Shown: one piece after another, positions 16,601 to 25,283 of the stretch
How the letters are laid out: each line of letters opens with the position of its first letter
Position numbering within the stretch: the first letter of the stretch is position 1
Origin: Salinicoccus cyprini
GTDB lineage: Bacteria; Bacillota; Bacilli; Staphylococcales; Salinicoccaceae
Length of the DNA: 64,000 bases
Direction: 5' to 3'
Assembly (NCBI RefSeq): GCF_007713705.1
Contig: NZ_VMSJ01000001.1
Coordinates: forward strand, 1,153,396 to 1,217,395
Made by a program: the position numbers and the translations under genes
Notes under the pieces: model-generated
What the model saw: only the letters and a program-made list of their open reading frames with translations
Databases searched by the model: none
What the model was told of the DNA's origin: nothing

Positions 16601-17197
16601 TTACACCCTATCCCTGATTTGTAGGCCATTGATGTAGTTTATGTAGGAATGATAGATGGATTCATTGATCTGAGCCGCTTCTCCCCGGCCGAGTGTGGGA
16701 TATTGGAAATGCATATTCATCTCTTTCTTCTGGTATTTCTCCTTCTGCTGGTTGAATTTATAATGAAGCTTCAAGGCATTCAGATACTGGTTGTTGAATG
16801 AAGCATATGATATATCGATGATGCGTTCCTCATTGTTTGAAAACTGTACACGTGTCATCCCTTCATCATTCGAATAGGACTGGATATGCTTGATATTGAA
16901 CCAGTTGTTCTCACTCACCCTGTCGGAATGTGTGCAGAAGTATATATATGATCCGAACAGATCGACAATGATCGGCACTTTGCTTGAGATTCCGGTCAGT
17001 GTCCTGCTCAAGTCCTTCCTTGCTGAGTAGTTCTGCGAATGGTTTCTGCAGTTGCGCTCGATCAGCTTGTTCGGTGCCAGTCTGCACTCGATACCTTCTC
17101 CGTAAGTTTCCCCCACTCTGCTTTCTATATAGCCTCCATTGCTGACTGGTACAATGTACATCGTTTCTTCATGTATCTGATAATGTAGTCTATTCAT
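16601..17197 (-). CDS. comK: Competence transcription factor ComK
   Basis: A 198-residue ComK-family protein, the master activator of DNA-uptake genes. Family blocks are visible: the central TLTGISSKVPIIVDLFGSYIYF (shown here in two pieces in nature: TLTGISSKVPI and SYIYFCTHSDR), then NNWFNIKHIQSY and SYASFNNQYLNALKLHYKF. It resembles staphylococcal ComK. I start at 17197, where AAGGGGAG precedes the ATG with a short 4-base gap; an upstream ATG at 17233 has no clear site. It is divergent from an IDEAL-domain gene, as comK and yhzC are in B. subtilis. Confidence 0.88.
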   Translation of the reverse strand: MNRLHYQIHEETMYIVPVSNGGYIESRVGETYGEGIECRLAPNKLIERNCRNHSQNYSARKDLSRTLTGISSKVPIIVDLFGSYIYFCTHSDRVSENNWFNIKHIQSYSNDEGMTRVQFSNNEERIIDISYASFNNQYLNALKLHYKFNQQKEKYQKKEMNMHFQYPTLGRGEAAQINESIYHSYINYINGLQIRDRV

Positions 17198-17266
17198 TAG
17201 GCTCCCCTTTTTCAAATATTCCAACATCTTCATGATATCACATAAGTTTATAAATGTTAACTATAT

Positions 17267-17294
17267 ATAATATTGATGTTAAATATTTACTCAA
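17267..17294 (-). promoter_or_regulatory. Likely comK promoter
   Basis: On the minus strand TTGAGT (17294-17289), 16 bases and TATTAT (17272-17267) precede comK by about 70 bases in a very A/T-rich region that could hold ComK boxes. Confidence 0.45.
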
Positions 17295-17341
17295 TATAGT
17301 AAAATTACAACAATAAATAATCTAAATATTCTAAACTCAGT

Positions 17342-17370
17342 TTGACCAAACCTATTTCGTGTTATATAAT
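17342..17370 (+). promoter_or_regulatory. Promoter of the IDEAL-domain gene
   Basis: TTGACC (17342-17347), a 17-base spacer and TATAAT (17365-17370), about 35 bases before the start codon. Confidence 0.7.
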
Positions 17371-17404
17371 TTGTAACAACCAAATGATGAAGGGGGATTT
17401 AGGG

Positions 17405-17626
17405 ATGAACAAACAAGTATACCCAGTTAACCAGTTGCGAGTCTTCATCAATACCATCAATGACCTGTCCGCTGAACTATTACTTCAGGAAGCTATGGAT
17501 GACTACAATCGTAATCGATATACCGAAAAGATTGAAGAGGCACTCATGGAAAAGGATGAAGAGAAGTTCATGACCTATACATCACTGCTGAAGGAATTGA
17601 CGAATGAAGATGAAGATGCCGCATAA
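17405..17626 (+). CDS. IDEAL domain protein, YhzC-like
   Basis: A 73-residue protein whose C-terminal half is an IDEAL domain (KIEEALMEKDEEKFMTYTSL, about residues 43-62), a short helical motif also found in ComK-linked and adaptor proteins of Firmicutes. The N-terminal part (YPVNQLRVFINTIND) is also typical. The ATG at 17405 follows GGGGGATTTAGGG. Its place divergent to comK mirrors B. subtilis yhzC-comK, so a role in the competence circuit is a reasonable guess but unproven. Confidence 0.8.
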   Translation: MNKQVYPVNQLRVFINTINDLSAELLLQEAMDDYNRNRYTEKIEEALMEKDEEKFMTYTSLLKELTNEDEDAA

Positions 17627-17638
17627 CAGACATGAAAA

Positions 17639-17692
17639 AAGCTGACTTTCAACTTGTACACTGTACATATTGTTGAAAGTCAGCTTATTTTT
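17639..17692. terminator. Bidirectional terminator IDEAL gene/lplA
   Basis: A 15-bp stem (AAGCTGACTTTCAAC and its complement, 17639-17686) with A runs before and T runs after, between convergent genes. Confidence 0.85.
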
Positions 17693-18681
17693 TATGCGAT
17701 AAGGTTCAGAAACTCTTCTCGTGTAATTCTCCCAAGATAGAAGCTGATGTCAACATCGACAAGAGCCTGATCGATTGCCTGTCTTTCATGCTCTACGCCG
17801 ATAAGCTTCTCTTCAATGACATCCACTTCCCCTACCCCGAAGAAATCACCGAATATTTTAGCGTGCTGTATTCTGCCTTTCCTGACGTCCAGTCTGACAT
17901 CGAGCAGTCCGGCATCGAACTTGTGGGAAGCATTGAAGTTGTACTTCGGATTGCGTCCATAGTTCCATTCCCATGTCTGATACTTTTCCTCGGACAGCTT
18001 CCTGATCTTCTCCCAGTCTTCTTCTGTCAGTATATATTCTTCGATATTCTCTTTTCCATCAAATATATATTCCAGAATCTTCTCCTTGAACACTTCGATG
18101 TCGAGCTTTTCTTCCATATAATCATTGATATTGCCGACGCGTGATCGGACCGATTTTATGCCTTTGGATTCAATCTTCTTAGGGTTCACTTTCAAGGCGT
18201 TCTGTACTTCTGATATGTCACTGTCGAGCATGAGTGTACCATGCGAGAACATTCTGCCCTTCAGGCTGAACATTGCATTCCCGGAAACTTTTTTGCCATC
18301 AATTTCGAGGTCATTCCTGCCGGATAGCTCAGCATTCACGCCCATATCCTGCAGCACATCAACAATCGGTTGTGTGAACTTGCGGAAATTATGGAAACTA
18401 TCCCCATCATCTTCAGTAATGAAGCTGAAATTCAGGTTGCCTTCATCGTGGTAGACAGCTCCGCCTCCGGATACTCGGCGGACGACTTTGATGTCATTCT
18501 CCCGGATATACGATTCATTGATCTCTTCGATGGTGTTCTGGTTCTTGCCGATGATGATGGATGGCTGATTGACATAGAACAGGAAATACGAATCATCCGT
18601 CGGAATTTCACGTAGCACGTATTCTTCCATGGCCAGGTTGATCATCGGATCTGTAATATTGTTGTTTGATATGAACTTCAT
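17692..18681 (-). CDS. lplA: Lipoate--protein ligase
   Basis: A 329-residue ligase that adenylates lipoate and attaches it to E2 subunits and GcvH. The lipoate-binding loop RRVSGGGAVYHDEGNLNFS (about residues 70-88) and the KVSGNAMF motif with the catalytic lysine (about 131-138) are present. The C-terminal accessory domain found in bifunctional ligases is also there (about 245-329). The start follows AAGGAGG. It lies directly after hemY with a hairpin terminator between, so it may be cotranscribed only in part. Confidence 0.94.
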   Translation of the reverse strand: MKFISNNNITDPMINLAMEEYVLREIPTDDSYFLFYVNQPSIIIGKNQNTIEEINESYIRENDIKVVRRVSGGGAVYHDEGNLNFSFITEDDGDSFHNFRKFTQPIVDVLQDMGVNAELSGRNDLEIDGKKVSGNAMFSLKGRMFSHGTLMLDSDISEVQNALKVNPKKIESKGIKSVRSRVGNINDYMEEKLDIEVFKEKILEYIFDGKENIEEYILTEEDWEKIRKLSEEKYQTWEWNYGRNPKYNFNASHKFDAGLLDVRLDVRKGRIQHAKIFGDFFGVGEVDVIEEKLIGVEHERQAIDQALVDVDISFYLGRITREEFLNLIA

Positions 18682-18694
18682 AAATCTGCCTCCT

Positions 18695-18739
18695 TAAAAA
18701 ATGCCCTGATATTATACATGATAACATCCAGGGCATTTC
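18695..18739 (-). terminator. Terminator downstream of hemEHY
   Basis: On the minus strand an 8-bp stem ATGCCCTG / CAGGGCAT with further inner A/T pairing is followed by a T run, just before the lplA ribosome binding site. Confidence 0.8.
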
Positions 18740-18747
18740 TTGCCATC

Positions 18748-20115
18748 TTATTGAACCAGTGAGTCCACTGCTTCTTTTGCCTGTCTGATGCAGTCCGGCA
18801 GACCGACACCGCTATGGGAGGCGCCTGTCAGCACCACTCCAGGATAATGCTCGGCCATATAGTCATGAATGCCGCCGATCATCTCCTTATGCCCCACCTT
18901 GTACTGCGGCATGGAGTTTTTAAGCCGGGTCACAATGGTGAATTCCGGTTCTCCACTGATTGTCATGATACTATCGAGGTCCTTCCGTGCCAGACGGACA
19001 ATTTCCTCATCCGTCTTCTCATCGACGATATAATCACCGGGACGGCCGACATATGCCCTCAGGAGCGCCTTGCCTTCCGGTGCTGCATGCGCCCACTTCT
19101 TGTTCGTCCATGTACATGCAGTGATGGAAGTATCCATCTTCCTGCTGACAACAAAACCGGTGCCGTCGATATCATTCTCCACCTGATGATCTTCGAATGC
19201 CATGACGACAGTCGCAACACTTGTCGCTTTCATATGCTTGAAGTATTCAAGCGGCAGGTCTTCGAACCATCTCTTATACTGGAAGTGCGGCGTAGTGACA
19301 ATGATATTGTCATAGGATCTTTCTTCCCCGTTGACATGCATTGTGTAGCCCGAGCCACTTTTGGTGATGGATTCGACATCATGTTCAAAGAACGCGGATA
19401 CGCCGTTTTCTTCTATGAAGGCAAGCAGGCTGTCAATAAAGGACTGCAGGCCATGCTTGAACTGCAGGAACTGCCCCTGCTTTCGTCCACCGGATTTCGG
19501 TGCGTTCTTTCTCTGATTGTACATGCCTCTGATGAGGCTGCCATGCGTCTCCTCAAGTTCCTTGAAGTTCGGGAATGTGGACATCAGGCTCAGTTCGTCG
19601 ATATTGGTGCCATATATGCCGGACAGGAGCGGTTCAATGACATTCTCGAGCATTTCGTCGCCTACTCTGCTTCTGAAAAACTTGCCGACGGATATATCCG
19701 TATACACCGGCAGCGGCTTCTTGATGAAATCAAGACCTGTTCTGAGCTTGGCACCGGCTGAAACGAGGTCTGTCGTCAGAAACGGCACCAGCTCGGTCGG
19801 CATGCCGAGCACTGCACCTTTTGGCATCGGTGACAGCCTGTTGTTTACATAGATATATGAAGTGCCTGTCTGATTGCGTACGAGATCATCACCAAGTCCG
19901 ATCTCCTCCGCCAGCTCAGTCATGATCTGCTTTCTGGCCAGATACGATTCAGGACCAAGTTCAATGGTATAGCCGTCCTGGCGGTACGTTCTGATCTTGC
20001 CGCCTGCCCGATCGCTTTTTTCAAAAAGATCAACTTCGACATCATCATGCTTCGACAGATAATGCGCAGCTGCCAATCCTGTAATGCCGGCACCTATCAC
20101 TGCTACTTTTCTCAC
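18748..20115 (-). CDS. hemY: Coproporphyrinogen III oxidase (HemY/CgoX)
   Basis: A 455-residue FAD enzyme that in Gram-positive bacteria oxidises coproporphyrinogen III to coproporphyrin III (older name protoporphyrinogen oxidase). The FAD motif VAVIGAGITGLAAAHYLSK opens the protein, and the C-terminal block GVVLTGASHSGVGLPDCIRQ completes the FAD site. The start codon is GTG, with AAGAAGG 9 bases upstream. It is the last gene of hemE-hemH-hemY, 18 bases after hemH. Confidence 0.94.
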   Translation of the reverse strand: MRKVAVIGAGITGLAAAHYLSKHDDVEVDLFEKSDRAGGKIRTYRQDGYTIELGPESYLARKQIMTELAEEIGLGDDLVRNQTGTSYIYVNNRLSPMPKGAVLGMPTELVPFLTTDLVSAGAKLRTGLDFIKKPLPVYTDISVGKFFRSRVGDEMLENVIEPLLSGIYGTNIDELSLMSTFPNFKELEETHGSLIRGMYNQRKNAPKSGGRKQGQFLQFKHGLQSFIDSLLAFIEENGVSAFFEHDVESITKSGSGYTMHVNGEERSYDNIIVTTPHFQYKRWFEDLPLEYFKHMKATSVATVVMAFEDHQVENDIDGTGFVVSRKMDTSITACTWTNKKWAHAAPEGKALLRAYVGRPGDYIVDEKTDEEIVRLARKDLDSIMTISGEPEFTIVTRLKNSMPQYKVGHKEMIGGIHDYMAEHYPGVVLTGASHSGVGLPDCIRQAKEAVDSLVQ

Positions 20116-20133
20116 TATAATCAGCCTTCTTTA

Positions 20134-21051
20134 CTACAGTCTATTGATTTCGTTGATCATCGCCTGGATGAAACGCTCGTCAGTGTTCGGCATCTTCGGT
20201 CTATGGTAGCCGGCACCGACTTCATCACACACATCCCTGCATTCCACATCATTATCGAAAAGGACTTCCAGGTGTTCGCATACGAACCCTACAGGAAGGT
20301 AGATGAAGTGCTTGTATCCATGTTCTTCATGCAGTGCCTTTGTCAGATCCTGTACGTCGGGTCCAAGCCATGGATCCGGTGTATTGCCTTCCGACTGCCA
20401 GCCGATATGGACATTTTCAAGATCGGCATTGTTCTTGATAAGTTCAGCTGTTTCTGCAAGCTGGTCCGGATATGGATCATTCTGTTCCTTGATCTTCTCC
20501 GGAAGGCTGTGTGCACTGACGACAATAGCCGTGTCAGCCAGTTCGGACTCAGGCACTTCCTCAAGAGAGGATTTGACCGCTTCCGTCCAGAAGTCGATGA
20601 ACGGCTGCTGCTCATAGTAGGACTCAACGGATTTGATCGAGATGCCGTATTTTTCAGCTTCTTCCCTGGCCCGCTTATTGTAGGATCCGACGGAGAAGTT
20701 GGAGTAGTGTGGTGCGAGTACGACGGATACCGCTTCCGTGATGCCATGGTCATGCATCGCTTCCACAGCCTCTTCAATGAATGGATCGATGTGCTTGAGA
20801 CCGATGAAAAGTTCGTACTCCACTTCGTTCTGTGAGGCGTTCAGCTGGTTGACCAGTGCTTCCGCCTGTCTTTTGGTCGTATCAGCCAACGGAGAGATGC
20901 CGCCGATTGCCTCATAGCGGTCTTTCAGGTCCTGAAGCGCCTCTTCGGATGGCTTTCTTCCGCGACGGATATGCGTGTAGTAGGGTTCGATATCTTCTTC
21001 TTTATATGGTGTACCATATGCCATGACAAGCAGGCCTTTTTTCTGTTTCAT
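20134..21051 (-). CDS. hemH: Coproporphyrin ferrochelatase
   Basis: A 305-residue ferrochelatase that inserts Fe(II) into coproporphyrin III in the Gram-positive haem route. The N-terminal GLLVMAYGTPYKEEDIEPYY and THIRRGRKP blocks match Bacillus HemH. The active-site His lies in VLAPHYSNFSVGSY, and the C-terminal LPVGFVCEHLEVLFDND carries the acidic metal-relay residues. I use the ATG at 21051; a GTG at 21060 overlaps the hemE stop but sits too close to the AAAGGA. Confidence 0.95.
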   Translation of the reverse strand: MKQKKGLLVMAYGTPYKEEDIEPYYTHIRRGRKPSEEALQDLKDRYEAIGGISPLADTTKRQAEALVNQLNASQNEVEYELFIGLKHIDPFIEEAVEAMHDHGITEAVSVVLAPHYSNFSVGSYNKRAREEAEKYGISIKSVESYYEQQPFIDFWTEAVKSSLEEVPESELADTAIVVSAHSLPEKIKEQNDPYPDQLAETAELIKNNADLENVHIGWQSEGNTPDPWLGPDVQDLTKALHEEHGYKHFIYLPVGFVCEHLEVLFDNDVECRDVCDEVGAGYHRPKMPNTDERFIQAMINEINRL

Positions 21052-21056
21052 TCCAA

Positions 21057-22082
21057 TCACTGTCCTTTACTGTATTCGTGTACATATGAAGTCAATTTCC
21101 TAAGTGTTTCCGGGTCCACTTCCGGGAATACGCCATGTCCCAGATTGAATATATGACCGTTGTTCTTTCCCTGATCGAGAATGGTCTTCGTCTGCTTCTC
21201 GATGACATCCCAGTCTGCAAGCAGGAGTGCCGGATCCAGGTTGCCCTGCAGCGCCTTCTTCACGCCGGCCGCTCTGGCCTGGTCGATCGACGTTCTCCAG
21301 TCAAGCCCGATGACATCCGTCCCGAGATCATCCCACTCTGAAAGGAGATGGGATGCGCCGATGCCGAAGATGATGACAGGTGCACCCATCTCCTTGACAC
21401 TGCTGATGATCTTCTTCATTGCAGGTGAAAGATAGTATGCATAATCCTCGCTGTTCAGTGCGCCGCCCCATGAATCGAAGATCTGGATCATGCTTGCACC
21501 GGATTCCACCTGTGCTCTGAGATATCGGATGTTCATGTCGGCAAGCTTGTCCATCAGCTTGAACCATGTTTCCGGCTGGTTGTACATCATCTGCTTCGTC
21601 CTATGATAATTTTTTGAAGGTCCACCTTCAATCATGTAGCTTGCTACTGTAAAAGGTGCACCACAGAACCCGATGAGGGGCACATTCAGCTTTTCCTTGG
21701 TCAGAATTTCGATGGTCTTGTAGATATAGTCGAGATCCTTGTAGGGGTCGAGTTCCCCGAGCTTCTCCACATCCTTGATGTCGCGGATCGGATTCTGTAT
21801 GACCGGGCCGATTCCAGGTTTGATGTCGACATCTATACCGATGGGTGCCAGAGGAGAAACGATATCTTTATATAGCACAGCTGCGTCCACATTATAGTTT
21901 TCAACGGGAGTCGCAGTAAGATACGCGGTCAGTTCCGGCTGGCGGGTGATCTCCAGCAGGGAATATTTTTCCTTGACCTTGTTGTACTCCGGCTGGCTGC
22001 GCCCGACCTGTCTCATGAACCAGACAGGCGTATAATCCGTCTTTTCTCCTTTAGCCGCTTTAATTATCGTATCATTGAACAA
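21057..22082 (-). CDS. hemE: Uroporphyrinogen decarboxylase
   Basis: A 341-residue enzyme that decarboxylates uroporphyrinogen III to coproporphyrinogen III. The signature [15 protein letters not shown] is near the N terminus and the catalytic Asp region [12 protein letters not shown] is present. [20 protein letters not shown] and FDSWGGALN follow. The longest frame starts with TTG at 22097, but that codon overlaps the GGAGG site, so I take the TTG at 22082, 8 bases downstream. This also agrees with staphylococcal HemE length. It is first in hemE-hemH-hemY, under a Fur/PerR-like box. Confidence 0.94.
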   Translation of the reverse strand: MFNDTIIKAAKGEKTDYTPVWFMRQVGRSQPEYNKVKEKYSLLEITRQPELTAYLTATPVENYNVDAAVLYKDIVSPLAPIGIDVDIKPGIGPVIQNPIRDIKDVEKLGELDPYKDLDYIYKTIEILTKEKLNVPLIGFCGAPFTVASYMIEGGPSKNYHRTKQMMYNQPETWFKLMDKLADMNIRYLRAQVESGASMIQIFDSWGGALNSEDYAYYLSPAMKKIISSVKEMGAPVIIFGIGASHLLSEWDDLGTDVIGLDWRTSIDQARAAGVKKALQGNLDPALLLADWDVIEKQTKTILDQGKNNGHIFNLGHGVFPEVDPETLRKLTSYVHEYSKGQ

Positions 22083-22131
22083 AGTTTTTTCCTCCAATTT
22101 TTATATATCCATCAATATTCTAACACATTGA

Positions 22132-22146
22132 TGATAATTATTATAA
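22132..22146. promoter_or_regulatory. Fur/PerR-type box
   Basis: TGATAATTATTATAA is a 7-1-7 inverted repeat. It differs by one base from the Fur consensus (TGATAATnATTATCA) and by one base from the PerR consensus (TTATAATnATTATAA). It covers the -10 region of the minus-strand hemE promoter and lies about 45 bases upstream of the traP -35. Confidence 0.7.
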
Positions 22147-22165
22147 ATTGCTGTATGAATGTCAA
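22137..22165 (-). promoter_or_regulatory. hemEHY promoter
   Basis: On the minus strand a consensus TTGACA (22165-22160) and AATAAT (22142-22137) are 17 bases apart; a TATAAT at 14 bases overlaps. The -10 is inside the Fur/PerR-like box. A 7-bp inverted repeat CATCAAT/ATTGATG (22110-22133) lies just downstream in the leader. Confidence 0.6.
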
Positions 22166-22188
22166 AAAATCGATTTATTTTTTGAAGG

Positions 22189-22217
22189 TTTACCCGCATC
22201 TGTATTCAGGGTATAGT
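22189..22217 (+). promoter_or_regulatory. traP promoter
   Basis: TTTACC (22189-22194), 17 bases and TATAGT (22212-22217), 30 bases before the traP start. Confidence 0.55.
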
Positions 22218-22247
22218 CAAGATAAGACTATATATGAGGTGAACATA

Positions 22248-22772
22248 ATGAAACTACACCTGACAACAGGAACAATTACCTACATGCAGAGCCTTGCAAG
22301 GAAGCATTCCGGAGTCTCTATCGCAGCAATGGGTCAGGATGCAGTGCTGTACTATGAAAGCGACAGCAATGACAGTATCTTCAGCTCGAGGCAATCCTAT
22401 GACCTCATCAATTCTTCCGGACCACTCGAAGATTCGCCCACCTCAATCCACTACATCCCGATACCCGGGGAGAACAAGGACCCGATGTACAGCCACCTTG
22501 CCGAAGTGAACGATATACTGTCCGATACCAATGGCGTACTGGCATACCGCATCGGTGAAGCGCTTGCCGGAGATGGTTTCATCGTCTTCATACAGTGGGC
22601 AAAGACGTCGACCTATAATGACTTCAAACAGACGAACAGCTACAGGAACTACCTTACAGCAGAAGCGCTCAGCAAATACAGGACCGCAGAAGCGCTGTTC
22701 CACAAATCCATATCTGCAAGGCTCTACCTGCCTCTTAAAGATAATGAGGCGGACCCTGAAGACGAATTTTAA
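22248..22772 (+). CDS. traP: TRAP-family protein (ABM-domain, signal transduction protein TRAP)
   Basis: A 174-residue homologue of staphylococcal TRAP, a membrane-associated protein of the antibiotic-biosynthesis-monooxygenase (ABM) fold. It was once proposed as a quorum-sensing target and later linked to stress and DNA protection. The C-terminal half fits the family: FIVFIQWAKTSTYNDFKQTN, then YRNYLTAEALSKY, and a final ARLYLPLKDNE. Its position between hemE and ecsB is the same as in S. aureus. The ATG at 22248 follows GAGGTGAA. A short acidic C-terminal tail is extra. Confidence 0.88.
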   Translation: MKLHLTTGTITYMQSLARKHSGVSIAAMGQDAVLYYESDSNDSIFSSRQSYDLINSSGPLEDSPTSIHYIPIPGENKDPMYSHLAEVNDILSDTNGVLAYRIGEALAGDGFIVFIQWAKTSTYNDFKQTNSYRNYLTAEALSKYRTAEALFHKSISARLYLPLKDNEADPEDEF

Positions 22773-22800
22773 GCGACTGATATATCAGTCGCTTAATTCT
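22771..22800. terminator. Bidirectional terminator traP/ecsB
   Basis: A perfect 24-base palindrome AAGCGACTGATA-TATCAGTCGCTT (22771-22794) with a T-rich tract after it. Its left part includes the traP stop and the ecsB stop codon lies inside it. Confidence 0.85.
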
Positions 22801-23987
22801 TTTTCTTTTCTATACACGGTTCTGCTCAGACTTCGATTGATGAAGTAGCCCCACAATGGAAACAGGATTACAAGAAAGAAATATTCGTAGTGGATACCAA
22901 GGAATATGAGGCTGAAAAGGACACTGATCACAAGAACAAGCTTGTGGGAATAGTCGACATAGCTCTTCTGGATGAATCCCCGGTCGACCGGCCAGACTTT
23001 CGGCCAGAGCAGATAGGCCTGTGCCGTATAGATCTGGGACATCTGGAGTACGATGATGTAGATGCCGAACAGCACGATGATGATGGAGAAATACAGATTT
23101 CCGATCCACACCATGACAATGCCGAACAGCAGAATCAGACGCAGTATGATCATCGGCAGGTCGTGACTCCTCGCAAATGTTCTGTAGAACAGATATTCAT
23201 ACATCTTTTCCTTGCTGAAGGCCCGCCCTTTGGGCTGCCACAGGAAGGGATCCAGATATCTTCTTCTTTTGAACTGCTTATCGATATGGCTGACATTGGT
23301 GAACAGGGCAACATTACGATAGTAGCTGTTGAGCTGGGATGCCTCATAGTCTATCATGGCATTCCAGTCGAGGCGGGGATGGCTGGTACGTCTGGCATAT
23401 ACAAGTGCCACCCAGTAAACCGCAACTGCCGGCAGCAGCCAGAACGGACTCTGCACGATCAGCATCAGGGAGATGAAGCTTAGGCCGATGAGGCCTGCCA
23501 TCATCCAAGGAGTCGACAGCCTGGAGTTTACGACTGCCTTCTTGATATGGAAGTTCATTACATAGAAGATGATGGCACCGGCAATGAAAGTGATGATTTC
23601 AACCAGACCATGCCCCACTGTCAGGAGAAGCACGGCAATGGTGCCGCCAATGAGCGGCTTGATGATACCGAGGGTCAGAGAGTATCTGTCGGCAGCCGAA
23701 AGATACTTGCCGAACTTCGCCTCATAGGGCAGCAGGAAAACACCATCCGCCTCTTTCAGCAATGTCCGGTACGCCGGAATGAGCAGTATGCTGACCAGGA
23801 ATGCGGCAATCACATCAAGCCACAGCGTCGGTTCGAGGGTCTCGAGCAGACTGAGCAGGGAATAGAGGAAGAATCCGGCTGTAATTGTCAGGAAGATGAG
23901 GAAATGGCTGTTGAAAATGAACTTCCCATAATAGCTCCTTCTCGCTATGTCCTCATTCAATCTGCTTCTGAATAGTTGATCAGACAT
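22785..23987 (-). CDS. ecsB: ABC transporter permease EcsB
   Basis: A 400-residue integral membrane protein, partner of EcsA. Ecs loss in Bacillus affects protein secretion, competence and regulated intramembrane proteolysis. About ten hydrophobic segments are visible, with the family block DGVFLLPYEAKFGKYLSAAD after the second segment and a conserved cytosolic stretch RRRYLDPFLWQPKGRAFSKE in mid-protein. Its start overlaps the end of ecsA by 8 bases. The third gene of the Bacillus operon, ecsC, is absent here; ecsB is the last gene. Confidence 0.92.
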   Translation of the reverse strand: MSDQLFRSRLNEDIARRSYYGKFIFNSHFLIFLTITAGFFLYSLLSLLETLEPTLWLDVIAAFLVSILLIPAYRTLLKEADGVFLLPYEAKFGKYLSAADRYSLTLGIIKPLIGGTIAVLLLTVGHGLVEIITFIAGAIIFYVMNFHIKKAVVNSRLSTPWMMAGLIGLSFISLMLIVQSPFWLLPAVAVYWVALVYARRTSHPRLDWNAMIDYEASQLNSYYRNVALFTNVSHIDKQFKRRRYLDPFLWQPKGRAFSKEKMYEYLFYRTFARSHDLPMIILRLILLFGIVMVWIGNLYFSIIIVLFGIYIIVLQMSQIYTAQAYLLWPKVWPVDRGFIQKSYVDYSHKLVLVISVLFSLIFLGIHYEYFFLVILFPLWGYFINRSLSRTVYRKEKELSD

Positions 23988-24720
23988 TCTGAATGCCGCC
24001 CCCTGTGATTCTCAAGTATACTTCATCCAGAGTGGCGCCCGGCATATTGAACTCCGACCTGAGTGCATCGAGGCTTCCGAAAGCAATGAGACGCCCATCA
24101 TCTATGATTGCAAAACGGTCGCAGTATCTTTCAGCTGTCGCAAGGATGTGTGTACTCATCAGTATCGAGCGGCCCTTATGCTTTTCTTCAACCATCAGAT
24201 TGATGAGGGACTCGATACCGAGTGGATCCAGACCAAGGAACGGCTCATCTATGATATAAAGATCTGGATGCGACAGAAATGCGCAGATCAGCATCACTTT
24301 CTGCTTCATCCCCTTTGAGAAATGTGTAGGAAACATGTCCACTTTCGTCTCCAGCCTGAATATTTCAAGCAGGCGCTCTGAGCGTTCCAGCGCAGTGGCT
24401 TCGTCGATGCCATAGGCCATTGCCGTCATCTGGATATGCTCTCTAAGCGTCAGCTCCTCATAGAGCACCGGAGATTCGGGTATATAGGCGAGCTGTCTGC
24501 GGTAGGCTTCGATATCCATCTCGGCGGTCATGCCCCCTACCCTGATTTCACCTGAATGGGGTCTGAGAAGCCCCAGTATGTGCTTGATGGTGGTACTCTT
24601 TCCGGCGCCGTTCAGCCCGATGAGCCCGACAATCTCTCCTGCCTCTATATTGAAGGAGATATCCCGTATTACCGGCGTCTTCGAATAGCCGCCAGTCAGT
24701 TGATTGATTTGAAGTACCAT
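23980..24720 (-). CDS. ecsA: ABC transporter ATP-binding protein EcsA
   Basis: A 246-residue ABC ATPase with all core motifs: Walker A GLNGAGKST (about residues 36-44), Q-loop in AYIPESPVLYEEL, a signature HFSKGMKQKV, Walker B LYIIDEPFLGLDP and an H-loop in MSTHIL. The signature Ser-Lys-Gly-Met variant is typical of EcsA-like importers/regulators. The start follows AAAGGAAG. It is divergent from hit, as in Bacillus and Staphylococcus. Confidence 0.95.
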   Translation of the reverse strand: MVLQINQLTGGYSKTPVIRDISFNIEAGEIVGLIGLNGAGKSTTIKHILGLLRPHSGEIRVGGMTAEMDIEAYRRQLAYIPESPVLYEELTLREHIQMTAMAYGIDEATALERSERLLEIFRLETKVDMFPTHFSKGMKQKVMLICAFLSHPDLYIIDEPFLGLDPLGIESLINLMVEEKHKGRSILMSTHILATAERYCDRFAIIDDGRLIAFGSLDALRSEFNMPGATLDEVYLRITGGGIQNV

Positions 24721-24805
24721 ATTCGACTTCCTTTTATTTGTGATATATTATTTGTATACTTATACTAAACAAATATATCACAACAGATCAATGGAGGTAC
24801 AATGA

Positions 24806-25234
24806 ATGAGCAAAACTATTTTTGAACAGATTGCAGCTGGTGAGATTCCTGCCAATATTGTCTATGAAGATGATGTCTGCATTGCATTCACAGACGCTTT
24901 CCCCCTATCGAAAGGACATACGCTCGTCGTGCCGAGAAAACCGGTGGAAAACATCTATGACCTTGACGAAGAAACAGGCGCCCACCTGATGAAGGTCATT
25001 ACGAAGATGGCCAATGCGCTCAGAAGTGCATTCTCACCGGAAGGTCTGAACGTCGTACAGAACAACGGCGCTTATGCATCACAGTCGGTATTCCACATCC
25101 ACTTCCATCTGATTCCGCGCTACAAGGATGAATATGATGGTTTCGGCTACCACTGGGAACAGGATCCGAATAAGCGGACAGACGAAGAAAAATCAGAAAT
25201 ACAAAACATCATACGCACCCATTTGAATGCTTAA
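24806..25234 (+). CDS. hit: HIT family protein (Hint-like nucleotide hydrolase)
   Basis: A 142-residue histidine-triad protein. The triad HIHFHLIPR lies near residues 99-107, and the N-terminal TIFEQIAAGEIPANIVYEDD is standard for bacterial Hit/HinT phosphoramidases, which cleave AMP-linked substrates. The ATG at 24806 has GGAGG 8 bases upstream; an ATG four bases earlier is in another frame. It forms the conserved group ecsA / hit / ytxH-like / prsA. Confidence 0.94.
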   Translation: MSKTIFEQIAAGEIPANIVYEDDVCIAFTDAFPLSKGHTLVVPRKPVENIYDLDEETGAHLMKVITKMANALRSAFSPEGLNVVQNNGAYASQSVFHIHFHLIPRYKDEYDGFGYHWEQDPNKRTDEEKSEIQNIIRTHLNA

Positions 25235-25283
25235 CCCTTCAAAAGTCAGGGTATGTGTAGGAAAAAAAGGACGTGACACGACT

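Noticed and set aside
18814..19761. A 315-codon open frame on the plus strand opposite hemY
   Set aside because: It lies fully antisense to a clear FAD enzyme, has no family motif and no ribosome binding site; it reflects codon bias of the real gene.
22248..22772. TRAP homologue as evidence of an RNAIII/agr quorum system
   Set aside because: TRAP homologues occur widely in Firmicutes without agr, and the quorum role has been disputed; only the family is claimed.
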